Notes under the pieces: model-generated | Seen by the model: the letters and a program-made list of their open reading frames with translations, nothing else | Database searches by the model: none | Told to the model about the DNA's origin: nothing | In this document: positions 8,349-12,941 of the stretch, piece after piece | Position numbering within the stretch: position 1 is the first letter of the stretch | How the letters are laid out: each line of letters begins with the position of its first letter | Program-made: the position numbers and the translations under genes | Assembly: GCA_016934605.1 (NCBI GenBank) | Contig: JAFGSO010000348.1 | Location: 1-12,941 of the forward strand | Length of the DNA stretch: 12,941 nt | Direction of reading: 5' to 3' | Source of the DNA: Calditrichota bacterium | GTDB lineage: Bacteria; Calditrichota; Calditrichia; RBG-13-44-9

Positions 8349-9782
8349 ATGAAATCAAACAATAGACCTTTCATACTGGTAGTTGATGACGAACAGTCAA
8401 GCTTAAATGCCATCAATCGTATTTTACGGCAAGATTTTGATGTTTTACTTTCGAAGCACGCCGAAGCTGCACTTGAAATTCTTAAAAATCAGGAAGTAAC
8501 GGTGCTTCTCGCCGACCAGAGAATGCCTGATATCAGCGGTGTTGAGCTTTTCCAAAAATCTCTGCAGATACAACCCGATGCAACCCGTATCCTGATTACC
8601 GGTTATACCGATATCGAAGCAATAATCCAGGCTATCAATCAGGGAAAAATTTACTATTATATCAGCAAACCCTGGGAACCGGAGGATCTGAGACTGATAA
8701 TCCACCGTGGAGTGGAACGCTATTCACTGATAAAAGAAAATCAACGGCTGGTTGATGAACTAAAAACTGCCAATGAAAAACTCCGGCAGGAAAATATTAT
8801 CCTCCATCAGGAAGCTGAAAAAAAATATGAATTCGAAAATATCATCGGCCAGAGTGAGGCCATGGAACAGGTTTTCCAGATGATTCGCAAGGCCATTCCC
8901 ACAGATATTACGGTTCTTCTGAGAGGCGAAACCGGTACAGGTAAAGAACTGATTGCCAGAGCAATTCATTATAACGGGCCGCGTCGGGACAAACTTTTTG
9001 TAGCGCAAAATTGCTCAGCACTTCCTGAAACTTTGCTGGAAAGCGAACTTTTCGGACATACCAGGGGTGCTTTCACAGGAGCTTCAAGAGATAAAAGGGG
9101 ATTATTCGAAGTGGCTGACGGCGGTACTGTTTTCCTGGATGAAATCGCTGATACCTCAGCTGCTTTGCAGCAGCGATTACTCCGTGTCATCCAGGAGGGA
9201 GAGATTCGTCCACTCGGTTCTGAACGGACTATAAAAGTAGATGTTAGAATCATTTCGGCCACCAATAAGGATCTGGAACAAGCCGTAAAAAACGGAGAAT
9301 TCCGCGAAGATCTGTATTACCGCCTGAATGTTTTTCCTGTTCGTATTCCGCCATTGAGGGAACGACGTGATGACATACCCATTCTGGTGGAACATTTTAT
9401 TCAGAAATACAGCGAAAAACAGCGAAAAAATATTAAGGGAATAGAAAATGATGCGCTCGATATACTCCTTGCGGGATCGTTCCCGGGTAATGTGAGAGAA
9501 CTTGAAAATGAAATCCAGCGAGCCATCACCCTGGCAGATAATAACTCCTTTATAACAGCCGATCTCTTATCCCCGAGGCTTAAAGGTGAACACACTCCCA
9601 TGCTGTCATTTATCCATCACGGAGGCAATCTGAAAGAAATAGTTGAATCTCTGGAAAAATATTATATCACCAGAGCTCTGGAGCATAACGACGGCAACAT
9701 CACTCATTCTGCCCGTGAACTCGGCTTGAGCCGTGTTGGGCTTCAGAAAAAAATGCACAGATATAAGATTAAAGCATCCTGA
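8349..9782 (+). CDS. NtrC-family sigma-54-dependent response regulator
   Basis: This 477-residue protein is an enhancer-binding activator and the likely phosphorylation partner of the preceding kinase. The receiver domain (8 to about 125) has acidic D13/D14, phospho-acceptor D56 (in LLADQRMPD), T84 and K107 (SKPWEP). A coiled linker covers about 125-160. The AAA+ sigma-54 interaction domain (about 163-400) has Walker A GETGTGKE (193-200), an intact GAFTGA loop (240-245), Walker B VFLDEI (261-266), and the family signatures REDLYYRLNVFPVRIPPLRER and PGNVRELEN. The C-terminal Fis-type helix-turn-helix (about 430-475) includes EHNDGNITHSARELGLSR. All residues needed for ATP hydrolysis and contact with sigma-54 are present, so it should be a true sigma-54 activator. 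The ATG at 8349 is preceded by AGGAAA (8338-8343). A longer frame from 8220 would overlap the kinase and add a non-homologous leader. Its targets probably include the promoter just downstream. Confidence 0.95.
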   Translation: MKSNNRPFILVVDDEQSSLNAINRILRQDFDVLLSKHAEAALEILKNQEVTVLLADQRMPDISGVELFQKSLQIQPDATRILITGYTDIEAIIQAINQGKIYYYISKPWEPEDLRLIIHRGVERYSLIKENQRLVDELKTANEKLRQENIILHQEAEKKYEFENIIGQSEAMEQVFQMIRKAIPTDITVLLRGETGTGKELIARAIHYNGPRRDKLFVAQNCSALPETLLESELFGHTRGAFTGASRDKRGLFEVADGGTVFLDEIADTSAALQQRLLRVIQEGEIRPLGSERTIKVDVRIISATNKDLEQAVKNGEFREDLYYRLNVFPVRIPPLRERRDDIPILVEHFIQKYSEKQRKNIKGIENDALDILLAGSFPGNVRELENEIQRAITLADNNSFITADLLSPRLKGEHTPMLSFIHHGGNLKEIVESLEKYYITRALEHNDGNITHSARELGLSRVGLQKKMHRYKIKAS

Positions 9783-9787
9783 TTAAT

Positions 9788-9802
9788 AACCGATTTTCGG
9801 TT
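9788..9802 (+). terminator. Possible hairpin after the response-regulator gene
   Basis: AACCGA (9788-9793), a TTT loop and TCGGTT (9797-9802) form a perfect 6-bp stem starting five bases after the stop codon. The usual run of T residues is missing (GCTTATTGCC follows). Intrinsic termination is therefore uncertain, and the hairpin could instead stabilise the message end. Confidence 0.25.
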
Positions 9803-9842
9803 GCTTATTGCCAGTAAATTTTCAAAATACCCCATCTCTTCA

Positions 9843-9867
9843 CAGAATATGAAATAAAAATATTCTG
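9843..9867. repeat. Perfect 8+8 bp inverted repeat with 9-nt spacer
   Basis: CAGAATAT (9843-9850) and ATATTCTG (9860-9867) are exact reverse complements, separated by nine A-rich bases. The geometry resembles the dyad at 10070-10096 (9-nt spacer), but the half-sites differ. It could be a protein-binding site or a weak hairpin at the end of the regulator transcript. There is no T-run after it that would make it a standard terminator. Confidence 0.4.
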
Positions 9868-9968
9868 CTGGTTTTATCGCCGGAATAACCGGATTGCTTC
9901 GGCTGTCTTTATTCTGCTATTATGCCGGAAGACCATCAAAATTTGAAAAAACACCCTCCAGAACACCC

Positions 9969-10097
9969 TTTATTATCGCAGATTGAACCCCATTCGCCGC
10001 AAACTTTATTATCAGTTAACCGCATACAATGTTAGCAGTTATCGCCAAGCATGGTTTTATAACAGGCACATAATAAACTCATATCTTGTTTATTATC
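9969..10097. repeat. Three TTTATTATC direct copies plus one inverted partial copy
   Basis: TTTATTATC occurs exactly at 9969-9977, 10005-10013 and 10089-10097. The opposite-orientation ATAATAAA lies at 10070-10077. The offsets between direct copies are 36 and 84 bp. All lie 40-170 bp upstream of the sigma-54-like element, in the range where activators of this class bind. The motif is AT-rich and short, so chance recurrence is possible. Confidence 0.4.
10070..10096. promoter_or_regulatory. Perfect 9+9 bp dyad, candidate upstream activating sequence
   Basis: ATAATAAAC (10070-10078) and GTTTATTAT (10088-10096) are exact reverse complements with a 9-nt spacer. The centre lies about 55 bp upstream of the -24 element, or about 80 bp upstream of the transcription start predicted from it. 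That position and symmetry suit binding by a dimer of the Fis-type helix-turn-helix regulator encoded immediately upstream. The assignment to that regulator is inference. Confidence 0.45.
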
Positions 10098-10106
10098 AAT
10101 TATTTG
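10094..10106 (+). promoter_or_regulatory. IHF-like DNA-bending site
   Basis: TATCAATTATTTG matches the IHF consensus WATCAANNNNTTR at every specified position. It lies between the dyad and the sigma-54-like promoter, which is where IHF bends DNA in many sigma-54 systems. With equal base frequencies such a match is expected about once in 65 kb per strand, more often in AT-rich DNA. Whether this organism has an IHF-type or only an HU-type protein is not visible here. Confidence 0.35.
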
Positions 10107-10135
10107 CAGATAGCACTAAGCCTGCTGTTTATGAC

Positions 10136-10151
10136 TGGCACAGAATTTGAA
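10136..10151 (+). promoter_or_regulatory. Sigma-54-like (-24/-12) promoter
   Basis: TGGCAC (10136-10141), a 5-nt spacer and TTGAA (10147-10151) match the consensus TGGCAC-N5-TTGCW, with correct spacing of the GG and TG elements. The single deviation is A instead of C at the -12 GC. The predicted transcription start is near 10162. It points into the lipoprotein gene and lies 350 bp after a sigma-54 activator gene. No other well-matched TGGCAC/TTGC pair was noticed in the other intergenic gaps. Confidence 0.55.
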
Positions 10152-10185
10152 CCTTTAGTGAATAGAGAAAAAGAGGAACGAGACC

Positions 10186-10377
10186 ATGAAAACGATTTTT
10201 TATCAATGGATTCAGCAACTGGCAGAATTTGAATATAATATTTTGAACTGGAGCGGCCTGGTATTTTTAGGCAAACTCTCCATTTATCTTCTGGTTTCGA
10301 GGCCAACAAGAATCCATGAAATCATCAGACAACAATTAAAAAATTTACCCAAAATCATAAATTCAAGGAGGTCCACT
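10186..10377 (+). pseudogene. In-frame leader segment resembling the N-terminus of an MlaE-type permease
   Basis: An ATG at 10186, with AGAGGA at 10172-10177, opens 64 codons that run without a stop into the downstream lipoprotein frame. The peptide begins MKTIFYQWIQQLAEFEYNIL, followed by NWSGLVFLGKLSIYLL and RPTRIHEIIRQQLKNL. This resembles the amphipathic start and RQ-containing elbow helix of MlaE-type lipid-transport permeases, where a membrane core of about 200 residues should follow but is absent. It may be a relic of such a gene, a translated leader, or an N-terminal extension of the lipoprotein. Reading through would place the lipoprotein signal inside the protein, so separate translation from 10378 is favoured. 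The resemblance is from memory of the family, not from an alignment. Confidence 0.3.
10365..10372 (+). promoter_or_regulatory. Strong ribosome-binding site fixing the lipoprotein start
   Basis: AAGGAGGT is a full anti-Shine-Dalgarno match 5 nt before the ATG at 10378. It is the best ribosome-binding site in the window. It decides in favour of the internal start over the in-frame ATG at 10186. Confidence 0.8.
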
Positions 10378-11817
10378 ATGAAACCAAAATATCAGTTGTC
10401 TTCAGTATTTGTGGTCTTCCTGATATTCATCATGACCAGTGGCTGTTATACCACTCTTCAGACTGTACGTCAGGATGACCCGTATGGTTACCAGGATGTC
10501 TATTATGAGGATGATTACAATGATGATTACTATGAAGACGACTATTATCCGGAAAATCCAATGGTTGAAACGGCAGGAAGTGAACTTCAATTCATACCTT
10601 CGCGCCTTGTCGTCAAAAAAAATTACTTCGATTATGGCCATCATGTCAGGAAGGTTAAATACGTGGTTTACGATTACGACCCCTGGTACGATCCGTACAC
10701 TGTAATTTATTATGAAGAACCTACTTTCAGGTTTCACATTTCTTTCGGTATTCATTTTCATTACGGTCACCGGCCCTGGTATGCTCATACTTTTGTTCCG
10801 GTGTGGAATCCCTGGTACGACTGGTACTGGTCCCCGGTCTATTATCCGGTGTACTACCCGGTCTATCCGGCATATCCGATCTATGTATTCAATCCCTATC
10901 CCATCCACTATTATCCGCCGCATTACTGGCATGGTGGCGGGCATTGGAATGGTCATGACAAAGGCTATGATAAGGATTATAAGAGACGCGATTGGGACCG
11001 AAGGCAACCGGTTGAAGGTACACGCGTTGCTCGCAGAGGATCGGACGGCAATAAACCCAATACCGATCGAAATACAGCTGTGAGAACCATTGAACGGAGA
11101 AACGATCGTTCGTCCGGCCAGATAACCAGAGATACCGGCAGCGATGATCGTAGAACAATCGCCAGACGTAATCCCAATAGTGGAAATACAACTATTAAAA
11201 AAGAATCGACGAAACCGACTGAAAAACGGTCTACACAGGTCACACGGGATTCTGGCGCAAACTCTGCCAGACGAATTCAACAGGCGCCTGAGAAATCAAA
11301 TAATAATAATTTACGAAAAACTACCGGAACCGAGGTCAGGCGAAATACCATACAGAAAAAGGAAAGCCGTTCTGTTACCTCATCCACTCCCAGAAGAGTT
11401 GAAAATACTGCCTCGAGCAGACAGAAAACAACAACCAGCCGAAGAATCCAGTCACCGGATCGGTCTTCGGTTCAGAAGAATAACCAGGCAACCCGGAATT
11501 CTTCATCCCGAAATATTACGAAACCGCAGGTAAAGAAGTCTGTTCCTTCAAGTAACCGGAATTACCGTACTCCACCGAGCAGATCCAGCAGTTCACCTGA
11601 ATCAAGCCGTAAAGTGGTTAAGCCGGCTCCCACACCTTCAGCGAAAATCAGCAGACCGGCACCTGCAGTGAAGAAACCGTCCTACTCCGGAAAGACAACC
11701 AGGCCGGCAGCGAAGAGCAGCCCGAAACAAAGTTCATCCCGAACGCCGAACCGGACGTCGAGCAATTCGGATAAGCAGCAGAAAAGCAGCAAATCCTCAG
11801 ATCGGAGCAGGCGATAA
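10378..11817 (+). CDS. Charge-segregated Tyr/Trp-rich surface lipoprotein with long basic low-complexity tail
   Basis: This 479-residue protein belongs to no family I recognise with certainty. It starts with a lipoprotein signal (hydrophobic 8-19, then TSGC with Cys23 as the lipid-modified residue). Four compositional zones follow. Residues 32-60 are Asp/Glu/Tyr-rich (YYEDDYNDDYYEDDYY). Residues about 65-95 are ordinary in composition (FIPSRLVVKKNYFDYG). Residues about 95-190 are extremely aromatic, with about 30 Tyr/Trp plus many Pro and His, including PVYYPVYYPVYP. Residues about 200-479 are a Ser/Arg/Lys/Thr/Asn-rich tail without hydrophobic segments, strongly basic to the end (SSDRSRR). 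The gene is preceded by a strong ribosome-binding site and, further up, a sigma-54-like promoter. A FadL-like gene follows after 37 nt, probably in the same transcript. A structural or adhesive role at the cell surface, or binding to polyanions through the tail, is inference. The antisense frames here are shadows of the biased composition. Confidence 0.8.
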   Translation: MKPKYQLSSVFVVFLIFIMTSGCYTTLQTVRQDDPYGYQDVYYEDDYNDDYYEDDYYPENPMVETAGSELQFIPSRLVVKKNYFDYGHHVRKVKYVVYDYDPWYDPYTVIYYEEPTFRFHISFGIHFHYGHRPWYAHTFVPVWNPWYDWYWSPVYYPVYYPVYPAYPIYVFNPYPIHYYPPHYWHGGGHWNGHDKGYDKDYKRRDWDRRQPVEGTRVARRGSDGNKPNTDRNTAVRTIERRNDRSSGQITRDTGSDDRRTIARRNPNSGNTTIKKESTKPTEKRSTQVTRDSGANSARRIQQAPEKSNNNNLRKTTGTEVRRNTIQKKESRSVTSSTPRRVENTASSRQKTTTSRRIQSPDRSSVQKNNQATRNSSSRNITKPQVKKSVPSSNRNYRTPPSRSSSSPESSRKVVKPAPTPSAKISRPAPAVKKPSYSGKTTRPAAKSSPKQSSSRTPNRTSSNSDKQQKSSKSSDRSRR

Positions 11818-11854
11818 GACGGAAGATGATGAAACCAATGAAAGGGAGAAAGTC

Positions 11855-12941
11855 ATGTCAACGATAAAATTAACGGGAATCCTCCTGATCCTCTTTATGC
11901 AAGTTGCCCTGAGCCAGTCGGCCGGTGACGCTATTCGGATCAGGCAGAATGAAATCGGATTCGGGGCCAGGAATCTGGCAATGGGAGGAAACGGAGTTGC
12001 TTCTGCCATGGATTATTCGGCTATTTACTGGAATCCTGCAGGACTGGCTTCTTTAAAAAATACACAGATTACCGGTGAAATTTCTTATCTTAATTTTTCC
12101 AACAGTGCCACATTCAACAGTTCTTTTTCCGAGATGGATAACAGCTTCACCCGGTTTCGCAATATCGGTATAGCTCTTCCGTTCCCCACAAGCCGGGGAA
12201 GTCTGGTGATTGCCTTCGGATACAACCATGTCAAGGATTTTGATGATTACCTTTATTTCAGTGGATTCAACCAGATCAGTAACGGACTGGAATTTAAATT
12301 AACTGATGAGTTCGGAGTGGACCAGTGGTATCCATTCGACCGGAATGTTACTCAAACAGAAGAGGTGATAAGCAGCGGTGGGTTACACCAGTGGTCAGCC
12401 GGTGGTGCTATTGCGGTATCTCCCACCCTGGATCTGGGGGCAACTGTAAATCTCTGGAGCGGAAGTGAAGAATATAACCGGGATTTTTTCCAGGAGGATG
12501 CTGAAGACTATTACAGCGTTTATCCGGCCGATTTCACAAGCTATTCCGTAAGCGACCATCTAAATACAGATTTCAAGGCCACAAATCTGAAACTGGGAGG
12601 AATGCTGAAACTTAACCGGATTACCAGACTCGGTCTGACCATGGAATTCCCGACCACTTTTACTGTTACAGAAAATTATGCATCCTCGGATGAGCTGGTA
12701 TTTGATGACGGATATGTGGATGCCATTGAATACGAACCAGGAACCTGGGATTATAAGGTTCGTACGCCTTACCGGTTTGATACCGGAATTGGTTTCTTTC
12801 TGGAGAATGTTAATTTAACGGCAGGAGCAACGTTTCAGGATTGGAAGCAGACCCGTTTTGAGAAACCCGACCGTGCCGATGATGCGGATTACCGTTATCT
12901 GTTCGACGAAAACAGAAACATTCAGCAGAATTACCGTGAGA
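11855..12941 (+). CDS. FadL/OMPP1-like outer-membrane beta-barrel protein, C-terminus cut by window edge
   Basis: The ATG at 11855 follows GGGAG (11844-11848) and opens a frame that stays free of stops to the right edge (362 codons). A signal peptide (MSTIKLTGILLILFMQVALS) leads into the family N-terminal signature: IGFGARNLAMGGNGVASAMD, then SAIYWNPAGLASLKN. This Gly-Ala-Arg...NPAGL hatch pattern is typical of FadL/TodX/OMPP1 and related PorV-like proteins, which carry hydrophobic compounds across the outer membrane or assist surface secretion. Alternating beta-strand-like segments with aromatic ends follow (for example GSLVIAFGYNHV and DLGATVNLWSG). Long acidic inserts such as EEYNRDFFQEDAEDYYSVYP may be surface loops. 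The gene lies 37 nt after the lipoprotein gene in the same direction, so shared expression is likely. Substrate is unknown. Confidence 0.88.
   Translation, partial: MSTIKLTGILLILFMQVALSQSAGDAIRIRQNEIGFGARNLAMGGNGVASAMDYSAIYWNPAGLASLKNTQITGEISYLNFSNSATFNSSFSEMDNSFTRFRNIGIALPFPTSRGSLVIAFGYNHVKDFDDYLYFSGFNQISNGLEFKLTDEFGVDQWYPFDRNVTQTEEVISSGGLHQWSAGGAIAVSPTLDLGATVNLWSGSEEYNRDFFQEDAEDYYSVYPADFTSYSVSDHLNTDFKATNLKLGGMLKLNRITRLGLTMEFPTTFTVTENYASSDELVFDDGYVDAIEYEPGTWDYKVRTPYRFDTGIGFFLENVNLTAGATFQDWKQTRFEKPDRADDADYRYLFDENRNIQQNYRE

Larger units (their letters stand above)
9783..10377. other. 595-base regulatory stretch without a confident gene
   Basis: No convincing complete gene is seen here. In order it contains a short hairpin next to the regulator stop, an 8+8 bp perfect dyad (9843-9867) and a GC-rich patch with GCCGG/CCGG repeats near 9881-9933. 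A direct repeat of AACACCCT follows (9950-9957 and 9962-9969, offset 12 bp), then three TTTATTATC copies and a 9+9 bp dyad (10070-10096). An IHF-like site, a sigma-54-like promoter (10136-10151) and an in-frame leader segment (10186-10377) complete the stretch. A 14-codon frame at 10029 has no ribosome-binding site and is not called. The density of palindromes and repeats in front of the lipoprotein gene points to regulated transcription. Confidence 0.6.

Noticed and set aside
10029..10073. Small open frame of 14 codons in the regulatory stretch
   Set aside because: No ribosome-binding site is present, there is no recognisable peptide, and it overlaps the dyad; the length is expected by chance.
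10500..10920. Repeated Tyr/Asp and Tyr-Pro codons suggesting a tandem DNA repeat
   Set aside because: The repetition is at the amino-acid level with varied codons and no fixed unit, so it is biased protein composition and not a tandem repeat array.
10402..11280. Long minus-strand open frame (292 codons) opposite the lipoprotein gene
   Set aside because: Its Ile/Val/Arg-rich sequence mirrors the biased Tyr/Asp/Ser/Arg codons on the plus strand. It has no recognisable domain, and the plus frame has a strong ribosome-binding site and a lipoprotein signal.

Overview
The window looks like a chromosomal segment from a Gram-negative bacterium with an outer membrane. Evidence for this is a TolC-type outer-membrane channel, a periplasmic adaptor, a FadL-like beta-barrel and a lipoprotein. 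Moderate GC, the Yip1-TolC-adaptor gene order, and FG-GAP/ASPIC-UnbV repeats beside a FadL-like barrel suggest a member of the FCB group (Calditrichota/Marinimicrobia/Ignavibacteria-like). That is an inference from gene style, not a phylogenetic placement. No rRNA, tRNA, CRISPR array, insertion sequence or transposase gene was seen.

Minus strand, 4912 down to 1: a compact run of four genes. They encode a class II CCA-adding/poly(A) polymerase-type nucleotidyltransferase with an HD domain, a Yip1-domain membrane protein with a long acidic N-terminus, a TolC-family outer-membrane efflux channel, and an RND/MacA-type periplasmic adaptor cut by the left edge. The last three look like an envelope export operon. 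The inner-membrane pump (MacB-like ABC or RND) would be expected just beyond position 1.

Plus strand, 5090 to 12941: a sensory and surface module. A 1067-residue sensor histidine kinase carries an exported, integrin-like seven-repeat FG-GAP/VCBS propeller closed by an ASPIC/UnbV domain, then three membrane helices, a GAF domain, a coiled coil and an HPK4-like kinase core. It is followed by an NtrC-type sigma-54 response regulator with an intact GAFTGA loop.

Directly after the regulator is a 595-base stretch without a confident gene. It holds a sigma-54-like -24/-12 element at 10136-10151, a perfect 9+9 bp dyad at 10070-10096, three copies of TTTATTATC, and a perfect match to the IHF consensus between dyad and promoter. 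This is the textbook layout of an enhancer-dependent promoter. It points into a gene for an unusual charge-segregated, Tyr/Trp-rich surface lipoprotein (10378-11817) and a FadL-like outer-membrane protein (from 11855, cut by the right edge).

The working model is inference: a surface-exposed or periplasmic propeller kinase senses something outside the inner membrane and, through its sigma-54 regulator, switches on an outer-surface lipoprotein/barrel pair next door. A 64-codon in-frame extension upstream of the lipoprotein (10186-10377) resembles the N-terminus of MlaE-type permeases. It is either a relic or an alternative leader.
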